The notes under the pieces are model-generated. The model was not told the origin of the DNA. It made no database searches and saw nothing but the letters and a program-made list of their open reading frames with translations. From Jejuia sp047345485 (GTDB lineage Bacteria > Bacteroidota > Bacteroidia > Flavobacteriales > Flavobacteriaceae), in the NCBI RefSeq assembly GCF_047345485.1, contig NZ_JBLFEN010000005.1:280740-344739 (forward strand): a stretch of DNA of 64,000 nt, written 5' to 3'. Shown piece by piece: positions 44,656 through 53,231 of the stretch. Made by a program: the position numbers and the translations under genes. Position 1 is the stretch's first letter. Each line of letters starts with the position of its first letter.

Positions 44656-46791
44656 ATGAGCAAACCAAAACGATATACCATTACCACAGCACTTCCTTAT
44701 ACTAACGGTCCTATACATATTGGGCACTTAGCTGGTGTTTATGTGCCTGCTGATATTTATGCGCGTTATTTACGTTTAACAGGCAACGATGTGGCATTTA
44801 TTGGCGGAAGTGATGAACACGGTGTACCTATTACCATAAAAGCAAAGAATGAAGGTGTATCTCCTCAGGATATTGTAGATAAATACCATGCGATTATAAA
44901 AAAATCGTTCGAAGATTTTGGAATTACGTATGATAATTATTCTAGAACATCTGCACCAATTCACCATAAAACTGCTTCTGATTTTTTTGAAACTTTAGAT
45001 AAAAAAGGAGAGTTTATAGAAGAAACTACTGAGCAGTTATATGACGCAGAAGCGAATCAGTTTTTAGCAGATCGTTTTGTGATTGGTACGTGCCCAAAGT
45101 GTGGCAATGAAGAGGCTTATGGCGACCAATGTGAAAATTGTGGAACAAGTTTAAACGCCACAGATTTAATTAATCCAAAATCGGCAATTACAGGAAATGT
45201 GCCTACTTTAAAGAAAACAAAGCATTGGTTTTTACCTTTAGATAAACACGAAGCCTTTTTAAAAGAGTGGATTTTAGAAGGCCATAAAAAAGATTGGAAA
45301 CCAAATGTTTACGGACAAGTAAAATCATGGATTGACGATGGGTTACGACCAAGAGCTGTAACAAGAGATTTAGATTGGGGCATACCTGTACCAGCTGAAG
45401 GTGGTGAAGGTAAAGTGCTTTATGTGTGGTTTGATGCGCCTATAGGTTATATTTCTTCAACTAAGGAATGGGCAGCACATGTTGGTAAAGATTGGGAACC
45501 CTACTGGAAAGCTAAAGACACGAAATTGGTACATTTTATAGGAAAGGATAACATAGTATTTCACTGTATTATTTTTCCAGCAATGTTAAAAGCTGAGGGC
45601 AGTTATATTTTACCAGAAAATGTGCCAGCTAATGAGTTTTTAAATTTAGAAGGCAATAAATTATCCACCTCTAAAAATTGGGCAGTGTGGTTGCATGAGT
45701 ATTTAGAAGATTTTCCAGATCAGCAAGACGTGTTGCGCTATGCTTTAAATGCAAATGCACCAGAAACAAAGGATAATGATTTTACTTGGAAAGATTTTCA
45801 AGCAAGAAATAATAATGAACTGGTTGCCATTTTTGGAAATTTTATTAACCGTGTTGTAGTGTTAACTAACAAATATTATGATGGTATTGTGCCAGAACCT
45901 TCTGATTTTGACGAGGTTGATGAAGCCACTTTAGCAGCTATAAAAGCGTATCCAAATGTGATTGCAAGCTCCATTGAACGTTACCGATTTAGGGAAGCCG
46001 GACAAGAATTAATGAATTTAGCGCGATTAGGAAATAAATATTTAGCCGATGCTGAACCATGGAAAACCATTAAAGTAGACGAAACACGCACTAAAACCGT
46101 CATGTATGTTGCGCTTCAAATAGCAAGTGCTTTAGCAACATTAAGTGAGCCATTTTTACCATTTACTTCAACAAAATTAAAAAACATACTAAAGTTACGT
46201 CATAACGAGGAGCAAAACGACGAAGTTATCTCAAACAACAAAGAGACTATGATGTCTCATAAAAATGAATCTCTCAAAGACCCTGTAAATTGGGACGAGA
46301 TTTCAATTAAAAAAGAATTACTTCCGGCATATCATCACATAGGAAAAGCAGAACTACTATTCTCTAAAATTGAAGATAAAACGATACAAGTGCAATTAGA
46401 TAAACTAGAAGCCAGAAAGAAAGCAAACGAAATAGCTAATGCAAAAGTAGAACCACAAAAAGATACGATTACTTTTGAGGATTTCACCAAACTAGACATG
46501 CGCGTAGGTACTATTTTAGAAGCCGAAAAAATGCCAAAAACTAAAAAGCTTTTAAAGTTGAAGGTGGACACAGGTATTGATATAAGAACTATAGTATCAG
46601 GTATTGCCGAAAGTTTTTCTGCCGAAGAAGTTGTTGGCAAACGCGTTACAGTTTTAGTAAATCTAGCGCCAAGAGCCTTACGTGGTGTGGAGAGTCAAGG
46701 CATGATTTTAATGACGGAGACTCCTGATGGGAAATTGGTGTTTGTAAATCCTGATGATACTAAGGTTGGGAATGGGTTGCAGATTAGTTAG
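44656..46791 (+). CDS. metG: Methionyl-tRNA synthetase with C-terminal tRNA-binding domain
   Basis: A 711-residue enzyme charging tRNA-Met. HIGH-type motif HIGHLAG near residue 22, a four-Cys zinc knuckle (CPKCGNEEAYGDQCENCG), the KMSKS equivalent LSTSKNW, the anticodon-binding domain (about 385-510), and a C-terminal EMAP/Trbp111 domain (FTKLDMRVGTILEAEKMP, about 605-711). Starts at ATG 44656; the earlier in-frame TTG is unlikely. An odd hydrophilic insert of ~28 residues from 515 (RHNEEQNDEVIS...) is encoded by DNA that resembles an intergenic repeat. Confidence 0.96.
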   Translation: MSKPKRYTITTALPYTNGPIHIGHLAGVYVPADIYARYLRLTGNDVAFIGGSDEHGVPITIKAKNEGVSPQDIVDKYHAIIKKSFEDFGITYDNYSRTSAPIHHKTASDFFETLDKKGEFIEETTEQLYDAEANQFLADRFVIGTCPKCGNEEAYGDQCENCGTSLNATDLINPKSAITGNVPTLKKTKHWFLPLDKHEAFLKEWILEGHKKDWKPNVYGQVKSWIDDGLRPRAVTRDLDWGIPVPAEGGEGKVLYVWFDAPIGYISSTKEWAAHVGKDWEPYWKAKDTKLVHFIGKDNIVFHCIIFPAMLKAEGSYILPENVPANEFLNLEGNKLSTSKNWAVWLHEYLEDFPDQQDVLRYALNANAPETKDNDFTWKDFQARNNNELVAIFGNFINRVVVLTNKYYDGIVPEPSDFDEVDEATLAAIKAYPNVIASSIERYRFREAGQELMNLARLGNKYLADAEPWKTIKVDETRTKTVMYVALQIASALATLSEPFLPFTSTKLKNILKLRHNEEQNDEVISNNKETMMSHKNESLKDPVNWDEISIKKELLPAYHHIGKAELLFSKIEDKTIQVQLDKLEARKKANEIANAKVEPQKDTITFEDFTKLDMRVGTILEAEKMPKTKKLLKLKVDTGIDIRTIVSGIAESFSAEEVVGKRVTVLVNLAPRALRGVESQGMILMTETPDGKLVFVNPDDTKVGNGLQIS
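46198..46281 (+). repeat. Repeat-like insert inside metG
   Basis: CGTCATAACGAGGAGC and AACGACGAAGTTATCTC match, with few changes, a widespread Bacteroidota intergenic repeat of the form CGTCATTGCGAGGAGC...GACGAAGCAATCTC. Here it is read in frame as RHNEEQNDEVIS within metG, followed by a low-complexity segment to KDPVNW. Confidence 0.55.
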
Positions 46792-46946
46792 TACTTATAA
46801 TGATTTAATGGGGAAAAGAATAATTTTGAAGAATTTGATAATTCTAATTCAGTAAGAGAAGAAAATTATTGCCTTGTTGCTAAAGTTGTTACGTTCGTTT
46901 TATTAGTATTATGTAATGTTTTATATGAAATAGAGACTAACCCCAA

Positions 46947-47789
46947 ATGCAAAAAACATTTACCGAGTTTTCTACTAACGCCACTTTAAAAATAGGAGAT
47001 GAAACACTCTTAAAATCTTATAAAACACCGAAGCAACCAGATTTATATACATTTGTAAGAACACAATGGTCTAAAGCTGAAATAGTTGTAGATAGCGTGC
47101 CTTATACCATTGAGGCAAATAGTATTTTAGCATTAACTACAGTGCAGTATTTTCAGTTCTTATCAGGGGTAGATTTGGTGGTGTATCAATTTAACAGAGA
47201 GTTTTATTGTATTAAAGATCACGATCAAGAAGTTAGTTGTGCGGGTTTATTGTTTTTTGGTAATGTGCATATTCCAATTATAAAATTACAAGATAAAGAA
47301 CACAAAAAGTTAAATACATTACACGAAGTGTTTTTAGATGAATTTGAAACTAAAGATACTATTCAAGCTGAAATGTTGCGGATGCTTATGGCGCGTTTCA
47401 TCATTATAGGTACAAGACTACTAAAAGCCAAAGAAGGGTTTGTAGAAACATCAAAAAACACTAAAATAGATTTGTTGCGTGAGTTTAATATGCTAGTTGA
47501 ATCTCATTTTAAAACAGAACATAGTGTATCGTTTTATGCAGATAAACTATTTAAATCTCCAAAAACACTGTCAAATACATTCTCAAAATTAAAAACAAGT
47601 CCGCTACAAATCATACATGAGCGTGTTGTGCTAGAAGCAAAACGACTACTAATTTACACTGATAAAACTGCTAAGGAAATTGCATATGAAGTGGGTTTTG
47701 AAGATGCTTCACATTTAAGCCGACTTTTTAAAAAACATACAGAATTATCTCCATCTGATTTTAAAAAACAACTGCAAAAAATATTATAA
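46947..47789 (+). CDS. AraC-family transcriptional regulator
   Basis: A 280-residue regulator. The N-terminal ~170 residues form a cupin-like sensor (WSKAEIVVDSVPYTIEANSILALTTVQYFQFL). The C-terminal ~100 residues hold the double HTH: HSVSFYADKLFKSPKTLSNTFSKLKTSPLQIIHERVVLEAKRLL and KTAKEIAYEVGFEDASHLSRLFKKHTELSPSDFKKQL. Two matching operator-promoter regions lie downstream (47885 and 48154), and the second drives the AhpD-like gene, so those are probably its targets. Confidence 0.92.
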   Translation: MQKTFTEFSTNATLKIGDETLLKSYKTPKQPDLYTFVRTQWSKAEIVVDSVPYTIEANSILALTTVQYFQFLSGVDLVVYQFNREFYCIKDHDQEVSCAGLLFFGNVHIPIIKLQDKEHKKLNTLHEVFLDEFETKDTIQAEMLRMLMARFIIIGTRLLKAKEGFVETSKNTKIDLLREFNMLVESHFKTEHSVSFYADKLFKSPKTLSNTFSKLKTSPLQIIHERVVLEAKRLLIYTDKTAKEIAYEVGFEDASHLSRLFKKHTELSPSDFKKQLQKIL

Positions 47790-47884
47790 AATCGTCTTCA
47801 AATTTATTTTAATATTCAAATACGCTTAAAAGCTTATAGTGTTTCTGGTCAAACCGCTTTTGTTGTGTTGTAAAAAGCATTCAT

Positions 47885-47953
47885 AGGGAAAAATTGACAA
47901 CACCTAGGGCAATCTTATCATTTTATTACATCTCCTTTTCGTGCATCTTTGTA
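47885..47953 (+). promoter_or_regulatory. Putative AraC operator and promoter, copy 1
   Basis: AGGGAAAAATTGACAAC at 47885 and AGGGCAAT at 47906: half-sites begin 21 bp apart, two helical turns. TGCATCTTTGTA (47942-47953) starts 57 bp after the first half-site. The same layout, with the same 21- and 57-bp distances, recurs at 48154-48222. Confidence 0.6.
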
Positions 47954-47977
47954 GTGTATAATTAAAACAATAACATT

Positions 47978-48145
47978 ATGAATTTAAAACATATATCAGT
48001 TTTCAATTTAATTGAAATTTTTAGAGGAAAAGGAAGAAAAGTATTAAATACTATTTCGCCAAAAACACATTGTGAGCAAAGACACATTCACGATTTTTAT
48101 TGTGATGCAGAAAGACCTTTTATTCAAGACAATACTATTACGTAA
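47978..48145 (+). CDS. Small hypothetical protein (55 aa) under the first copy of the operator-promoter
   Basis: A 55-codon ATG ORF starting MNLKHISVFNLIEIFRGKGRK and containing THCEQRHIHDFYCDAERPF with His and Cys residues that could bind metal. It begins 25 bp after the conserved TGCATCTTTGTA block. It may be a real small protein or only the transcribed leader between two promoters. No recognised family. Confidence 0.45.
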   Translation: MNLKHISVFNLIEIFRGKGRKVLNTISPKTHCEQRHIHDFYCDAERPFIQDNTIT

Positions 48146-48153
48146 AATAATAA

Positions 48154-48222
48154 AGGGAAAAATTGACAACCCAAAGGGAAATACAATCATGGTGCAACTT
48201 TTAAAACGGTTGCATCTTTGTA
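48154..48222 (+). promoter_or_regulatory. Putative AraC operator and promoter, copy 2
   Basis: AGGGAAAAATTGACAAC at 48154, AGGGAAAT at 48175 (21 bp on) and TGCATCTTTGTA at 48211-48222 (57 bp on). It lies directly upstream of the AhpD-like gene. Confidence 0.65.
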
Positions 48223-48252
48223 CAATCAAAATAAAGCAATATATAATAACAA

Positions 48253-48275
48253 TATCCTGAGACACACTCAGGATA
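48253..48275 (+). promoter_or_regulatory. 5'-UTR hairpin before the AhpD-like gene
   Basis: TATCCTGAG - ACACA - CTCAGGATA, a perfect 9-bp stem, 15 bp before the ATG. There is no T-run after it, so an mRNA-stabilising or translation-affecting hairpin is more likely than a terminator. Confidence 0.55.
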
Positions 48276-48290
48276 AACAAAACAAAAATA

Positions 48291-48839
48291 ATGAGCACAT
48301 TTAACGTACCAACAAGAGAACAAGTAAGCGAAAATAATCAAGCTATTTTCGATAATTTAAACAAAGCATTAGGTTTTGTACCAAATTTATATGCAACATA
48401 TGCACATAGTGATACAGCTTTAGAAAACTATTTAAATTTTGCAAATGCAAAAACATCTTTATCGGCTAAAGAAAAAGAGGTTGTTAATTTAGCTGTGAGC
48501 GAAGTAAATAATTGTGTTTACTGTTTATCTGCACACACTGCAATTGGTAAAATGAATGGTTTTACTGATGATCAAATTTTAGAATTAAGAGCAGGAGAAG
48601 CTTCTTTTGATACTAAATTGGATGCCTTAGCTAAATTAGCTAAAAACATTACAGAAAATAGAGGAAAAACAGACGAAGCTGTATTAGAAAATTTCTTTAA
48701 CGCAGGCTATTCAAAAGGGAATTTAATCGATACTATTTCTTTAGTAGGCGATAAAACCATTTCAAATTACGTACACAGTACAACACAAGTACCAGTAGAT
48801 TTTCCAGTAGCACAACCATTAACAGCAACTACTGTATAA
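48291..48839 (+). CDS. Carboxymuconolactone decarboxylase-like (AhpD-type) protein
   Basis: A 182-residue helical protein of the AhpD/CMD superfamily. The redox motif is NNCVYCLSAHTAIG (CxxC followed by the conserved His). Family members are alkylhydroperoxidases or thiol peroxidase partners. Preceded by the second copy of an AraC-type operator-promoter and a 5'-UTR hairpin. The cupredoxin-like gene follows 66 bp later, probably in the same transcript. Confidence 0.9.
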   Translation: MSTFNVPTREQVSENNQAIFDNLNKALGFVPNLYATYAHSDTALENYLNFANAKTSLSAKEKEVVNLAVSEVNNCVYCLSAHTAIGKMNGFTDDQILELRAGEASFDTKLDALAKLAKNITENRGKTDEAVLENFFNAGYSKGNLIDTISLVGDKTISNYVHSTTQVPVDFPVAQPLTATTV

Positions 48840-48905
48840 TTATAAAAATTAATATTAAACACAAATAATCAATAATCAGAGCAAAAGCTCAAAACAATTA
48901 AAACA

Positions 48906-49292
48906 ATGAAAAAAGTAATAGCAATTTTAGTAGTAACATTAGGTTTCGCTTTAAACGGAAATGCACAAGATAAAATGATGGACAAAGCAGTAAAAACCAT
49001 TTCTTTAGAGCAAACTAAAGGAGAATTTGTTCAAAAAGCATTAACGGTAAGCGAAGGTACTTATGTATTTGAAGTAGCAAATAATCATGCAGCTAAAGAA
49101 GTTGGTTTAGTTTTAGTAAAAAAAGGTGATGATGCTAGCAAACCAGAAAATCACATACAAACAGCTTATGTAACACAAGTTGTTAAAGATGGAGAGACAC
49201 AAAAAACTAAGGCCACTACATTAGCAAAAGGAGAGTATGTATATTTCTGTCCTTTAAATCCAACACCACAGTATACACTTACTGTACAGTAA
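48906..49292 (+). CDS. Secreted cupredoxin-like protein
   Basis: A 128-residue protein with a Sec signal peptide (MKKVIAILVVTLGFALNGNAQ). The mature part resembles a cupredoxin: FEVANNHAAKEVGLVLV (His ligand region) and LAKGEYVYFCPLNPTPQYTLTVQ (Cys ligand loop). The usual Met ligand is absent and the second His is replaced by Gln or Pro, so copper binding is uncertain. Likely co-transcribed with the AhpD-like gene. Confidence 0.78.
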   Translation: MKKVIAILVVTLGFALNGNAQDKMMDKAVKTISLEQTKGEFVQKALTVSEGTYVFEVANNHAAKEVGLVLVKKGDDASKPENHIQTAYVTQVVKDGETQKTKATTLAKGEYVYFCPLNPTPQYTLTVQ

Positions 49293-49318
49293 TTTTCAAG
49301 TATTAATTAATAGATCAC

Positions 49319-49354
49319 TAAAGGCTATTCTAATATTAGAATAGCCTTTTTTTA
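49319..49354 (+). terminator. Terminator after the cupredoxin-like gene
   Basis: AAAGGCTATTCTAA and TTAGAATAGCCTTT pair almost perfectly, followed by a run of T. Confidence 0.85.
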
Positions 49355-49412
49355 TGATTATAAATAATATAGAAAGCGAGTAATTTTTTAACTTTACAAA
49401 AAACCAAGTAAT

Positions 49413-49931
49413 ATGTTATCAAAATCTATAGAACAGGCGTTAAATAATCAAATACGAGTAGAGGCAGAATCATCTCAAATATATTTGGCCATGGCATGTT
49501 GGGCAGAGGTTAAAGGTTTAGAAGGGGTATCAAACTTTATGTATGCGCAAAGCGATGAAGAGCGTGAGCACATGTTAAAATTGGTAAAGTTTGTAAATGA
49601 GCGTGGAGGACACGCAAAAATTTCACAACTAAAAGCACCAAATGTAACCTTTAATTCTTTTAAAGAAATGTTTGAAAAATTGTTTGATCATGAGGTGTTT
49701 GTATCTCAAAGCATTAACGAATTAGTACATATATCACTTCAAGAAAAAGATTATGCAACCCATAATTTTTTACAATGGTATGTTGCAGAACAAATAGAAG
49801 AAGAGGCTGTTGCACGCACCATTTTAGATAAGATAAATATGATTGGTGATGACAAAGGTGGTTTGTATTTATTTGATAGAGATATTGAAAATTTAACGGT
49901 AACTACAGCTGCGATAGATAGTCCTGAATAA
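49413..49931 (+). CDS. Ferritin
   Basis: A 172-residue four-helix iron-storage protein (FtnA type, no heme Met of bacterioferritin). Diiron ligands sit in NNQIRVEAESSQIYLAMACWAEVKG, YAQSDEEREHMLKLVKFVNERGG and NFLQWYVAEQIEEEAVA. It would store iron in the cytosol, and suits a window rich in heme-synthesis genes. Transcribed alone, followed by a small Cys-rich gene. Confidence 0.95.
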   Translation: MLSKSIEQALNNQIRVEAESSQIYLAMACWAEVKGLEGVSNFMYAQSDEEREHMLKLVKFVNERGGHAKISQLKAPNVTFNSFKEMFEKLFDHEVFVSQSINELVHISLQEKDYATHNFLQWYVAEQIEEEAVARTILDKINMIGDDKGGLYLFDRDIENLTVTTAAIDSPE

Positions 49932-50005
49932 TTTTAACACTTAAGCTTATTTAGATTTAATAAAAATAACTTATTTTTGCTCAATGAATTGAACATTCGC
50001 ACGCT

Positions 50006-50170
50006 GTGAGCAAAAAAAAGAAACAAAAAAAGGCAATTAAAAAGCTACGAAAATTAGGAATAGAACTTCCTGAAAAAGTAAAAAGTAGTTGCTGTAAAAA
50101 GTTTAAAAAAGGCGAAAATAAGCGCTGTAAAAAGTGTCCTTGCTTTGATTTAATTAAAAAAGTGGCTTAA
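50006..50170 (+). CDS. Small basic Cys-rich protein (54 aa)
   Basis: A GTG-started ORF, MSKKKKQKKAIKKLRKLGI, then LPEKVKSSCCKKFKKGENKR and CKKCPCFDL. Five cysteines (CC, C, C and C) could bind a metal; the pI is very high. A -7-like TATTTTTG lies 27-34 bp upstream (49972-49979). No ATG is available in frame, and an ATT at 49988 is less likely. I recall similar short ORFs in Flavobacteria, but no function is known. Confidence 0.7.
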   Translation: MSKKKKQKKAIKKLRKLGIELPEKVKSSCCKKFKKGENKRCKKCPCFDLIKKVA

Positions 50171-50177
50171 TTTTTTT

Positions 50178-50282
50178 GGGGTTCCCCTGTCGGGTCGGGC
50201 TTTACGCTGCAAGTCCTCGCGCCCAAAAGCTACGCGGCGCTGTGGGCTTTACACTGCAATCCCTAACCCGGGTTTATCCGCT
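50178..50282 (+). repeat. REP-like intergenic repeat, copy C
   Basis: Begins GGGGTTCCCC, continues TGTCGGGTCGGGCTTTACG, CTCGCGCCC, GCGGCGCTGTGGGC, and ends ATCCCTAACCC with TTTATCCGC. GC-rich in an AT-rich setting. Shares block order with the repeats at 5307 and 41568. Confidence 0.7.
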
Positions 50283-50338
50283 AAAAATAGTGCCATCATC
50301 AAACTTTTAGTATGTCAAATATATACTGTATATAAAAA

Positions 50339-50372
50339 AGACCTCACAGATTTTCTAAAACCTGTGAGGTTT
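50339..50372. repeat. Dispersed palindrome, second copy
   Basis: ACCTCACAGATTTT and AAAACCTGTGAGGT, near-perfect arms with a 2-nt centre. Related to the palindrome at 1016-1048. It lies 32 bp after the stop of the minus-strand NTF2-like gene and can work as its terminator. Confidence 0.75.
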
Positions 50373-50403
50373 AAAATTATAACATATTTGTACTAATTGT
50401 TAT

Positions 50404-50877
50404 TTAATTCTCAATAGGTACTCTCGTAGAGTGCATCATTTCTAACTTCCAAATAGTATCTTGTTTAATTGCAACAATACTCTCTAACCATTGTAATTTT
50501 CGTTCTAAAGTATCGCTTTTTATAGTGGCATAATTGTGGTATGCCATCCAAATGCGATTCCCTTCTCTTTTAGCCTCAAAAAAATCAAAACTGTTAATGC
50601 GTTTTACACCAGTATCTCTCAATTTTGCGCGCTTACACCAATTGACAATGGTATCGTTTGTCCACACTTCGCCATGTTCTAAAAGAATAAAATCATCAGT
50701 GTGATATTTTAAAATGCGTTCTTCTTTTTTAGCACTCCAAATATCATCAAAAGCATCCTGTATAATTTGCTCTACCGCTTTAAAGTCTTCGGTATTATTG
50801 GTGCGTTGTTTTTCTTCTTTTTTACAATTTGTAAAAAGTATACTTAAAACAACAACTATTTTAATAAAGGGTTTCAT
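50404..50877 (-). CDS. NTF2-like (DUF4440/SnoaL-type) lipoprotein
   Basis: A 157-residue protein with a lipoprotein signal (IVVVLSILFTNCKKEE). The mature domain is NTF2-like: FKAVEQIIQDAFDDIWSAKKEERILKYHTDDFILLEHGEVWTNDTIVNW, then IWMAYHNYATI and WLESIVAIKQDTIWKLEMMHSTRV. Substrate unknown. Faces the tex gene across a 68-bp divergent region. Confidence 0.87.
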   Translation of the reverse strand: MKPFIKIVVVLSILFTNCKKEEKQRTNNTEDFKAVEQIIQDAFDDIWSAKKEERILKYHTDDFILLEHGEVWTNDTIVNWCKRAKLRDTGVKRINSFDFFEAKREGNRIWMAYHNYATIKSDTLERKLQWLESIVAIKQDTIWKLEMMHSTRVPIEN

Positions 50878-50945
50878 GGTGATTTGTTTTTTAAAATTTA
50901 AGTCAATACTATATCTTATTTTAGCATTAAAATATTTCAGAATTA

Positions 50946-53072
50946 ATGTCAGCGCAACTAAAATACATACTTTCTAAGTTACAATTACCAGAACAGTCGG
51001 TAAAAAACACGATTCAATTGTTGGAAGAAGATTGTACTATTCCCTTTATATCGCGATACAGAAAAGAGCGCACTGGAAATTTAGATGAGGTGCAAATAGG
51101 AGATATTGTAAAATATAAGGAACAATTTGAAGCCTTAGAAAAACGAAAAAAAGCTATTGTAAAAGCGCTAGAAGAGCAAGGTGTTTTAACGCTAGATCTA
51201 AAACAAAAAATAGAAGTAACGCAAGACTTAACCACACTGGAGGATTTGTATCTGCCATTTAAAAAAAGCCGAAAAACTAAAGCTGAAAAAGCGAGACAAA
51301 GTGGTTTAGAGCCATTGGCCAAAATTATTATGAGTCAGAATGCAAATGATATTGAGCGGATTGCCTTTAAGTATGTAAAAGGGAATGTGACTTCTGTTGA
51401 AGACGCCTTAGAAGGCGCACGCCACATTATTGCAGAATGGATTAATGAACGTACCAATATTCGTAACAACATACGCCGCCAATTAGAGCGTTTTGCAATG
51501 ATAGCTACCAAAGTAATTAAAGCAAAGATAGATGATGAAAACGCTCAAAAATTTAGAGATTATTTTGATTGGGAAGAAAGCTTAAGCAGGATTCCATCAC
51601 ATAGATTATTAGCTATTTTAAGAGCTGAAAAAGAAGGCTTTATTCGCGTAAAAATTCAAATAGATAATGAAAGAGCTTTAGATAATATAGAACGACGCAT
51701 TATTAAAAGTAATAACGCTTGCGCAGCACAAATTGAGATTGCTATTGCAGATGCTTACAAACGCTTGTTATTTCCATCGTTAAGCAACGAAGCCTTACAA
51801 CTAGCAAAAGACAAAGCCGATGCTGCTGCTATTTCAGTATTTGCAAAAAATTTAAAACAATTATTATTAGGTTCACCATTGGGAGAAAAACGTGTTTTAG
51901 CTATCGATCCTGGGTTTAGAACGGGCTGTAAAGTAGTGTGTTTAGATGCACAAGGGCAATTAAAGTATAATGAAACCATATATCCGCATCCGCCAAAAAA
52001 TGATAGTGTTGGTGCCATGAAAAAAATAAGTTCACTTTGTGAGGCGCATAAAATAGAAGCTATTGCTGTCGGAAATGGTACCGCTTCCAGAGAAACCGAA
52101 GCATTAATTAGAAAAGTACATTTTAAAAACGATGTGCAGGTTTTTGTAGTAAGCGAAGCAGGCGCAAGCATTTATTCAGCATCTAAAATTGCTAGGGAAG
52201 AATTTCCAGATTACGATGTTACCGTTCGTGGCTCGGTATCCATTGGAAGGCGACTTCAAGATCCATTGGCAGAATTGGTTAAAATTGATGCAAAATCCAT
52301 TGGTGTTGGCCAATACCAGCACGATGTAGACCAAACCAAGCTTCAAAAAGAACTGGATGTTGTGGTAGAAAATTGTGTAAATGCTGTTGGTGTAAATATT
52401 AATACCGCAAGTAAACCGCTACTAAGTGCTGTGTCTGGAATTGGACCTAAACTAGCCGAAAACATTTTTAATTATAGAACCGAAAATGGTGTTTTTCAAT
52501 CTAGAAACGCTATTAAAAAAGTACCACGTTTAGGTGGAAAAGCTTTTGAACAAGGCGCAGCGTTTTTACGAATTAAAAATGCTAAAAACCCGTTGGATGA
52601 TTCTGCTGTACATCCTGAAAGTTATGGAATTGTAGAAAAAATGGCGAAGGATTTAGGGAAATCTGTTAAAGATTTAATTGGAAATTCAGAATTGCTTAAA
52701 AAACTAAATTTAAAGCAGTATTGCACAGAATCTGTTGGTTTGTTAACGCTAGAAGATATCATCAAAGAACTCGAAAAACCAGGTTTAGATATTCGGGAGC
52801 AAGCTAAAGTATTCACCTTCAATCAAAATATAAAAACCATAAACGATTTAAAGGAAGGCCAATTACTTCCGGGTATTGTCAATAACATTACCAACTTTGG
52901 GTGTTTCGTTGATGTTGGGATTAAAGAGAGCGGGTTGATTCATGTATCTAACTTATCAGATAGTTTTGTGAAAGACGTGAATGAGCACGTACATTTGCAC
53001 CAACAAATTATTGTAAAAGTTTTACAGGTTGATATTCCGCGAAAGCGTATTCAACTAAAATTGCATAAGTAA
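50946..53072 (+). CDS. tex: Tex-family RNA-binding transcription accessory protein
   Basis: A 708-residue protein. Tex N-terminal helical domains (CTIPFISRYRKERTGNLDE, and TLEDLYLPFKKSRKTKAEKARQ), a YqgF-type RNase-H-like fold (KRVLAIDPGFRTGCKVVCLD, AIAVGNGTASRE), a helix-hairpin-helix (VGVNINTASKPLLSAVSGIGPKLAENI) and a C-terminal S1 domain (GQLLPGIVNNITNFGCFVDVGIKESGLIHVSNL). Known Tex proteins bind nucleic acids and affect transcription. Confidence 0.95.
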   Translation: MSAQLKYILSKLQLPEQSVKNTIQLLEEDCTIPFISRYRKERTGNLDEVQIGDIVKYKEQFEALEKRKKAIVKALEEQGVLTLDLKQKIEVTQDLTTLEDLYLPFKKSRKTKAEKARQSGLEPLAKIIMSQNANDIERIAFKYVKGNVTSVEDALEGARHIIAEWINERTNIRNNIRRQLERFAMIATKVIKAKIDDENAQKFRDYFDWEESLSRIPSHRLLAILRAEKEGFIRVKIQIDNERALDNIERRIIKSNNACAAQIEIAIADAYKRLLFPSLSNEALQLAKDKADAAAISVFAKNLKQLLLGSPLGEKRVLAIDPGFRTGCKVVCLDAQGQLKYNETIYPHPPKNDSVGAMKKISSLCEAHKIEAIAVGNGTASRETEALIRKVHFKNDVQVFVVSEAGASIYSASKIAREEFPDYDVTVRGSVSIGRRLQDPLAELVKIDAKSIGVGQYQHDVDQTKLQKELDVVVENCVNAVGVNINTASKPLLSAVSGIGPKLAENIFNYRTENGVFQSRNAIKKVPRLGGKAFEQGAAFLRIKNAKNPLDDSAVHPESYGIVEKMAKDLGKSVKDLIGNSELLKKLNLKQYCTESVGLLTLEDIIKELEKPGLDIREQAKVFTFNQNIKTINDLKEGQLLPGIVNNITNFGCFVDVGIKESGLIHVSNLSDSFVKDVNEHVHLHQQIIVKVLQVDIPRKRIQLKLHK

Positions 53073-53231
53073 TTGTTTTTAAATATTCCTAAAGCATATA
53101 TTTTTAGCAGCGAATAAGTGGTTTAAATAATACGTATTTATTGAAGGCAATATTTGTACTTTGTTCTATTTTGTTATAAGTTAGATGCAAAAAGCAACCA
53201 ATTTAATTACATAACCCTAACTAGCTTATAT

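Noticed and set aside
51755..52171. 138-codon minus-strand frame inside tex
   Set aside because: Antisense shadow of the YqgF-like domain, which is strongly conserved on the plus strand.
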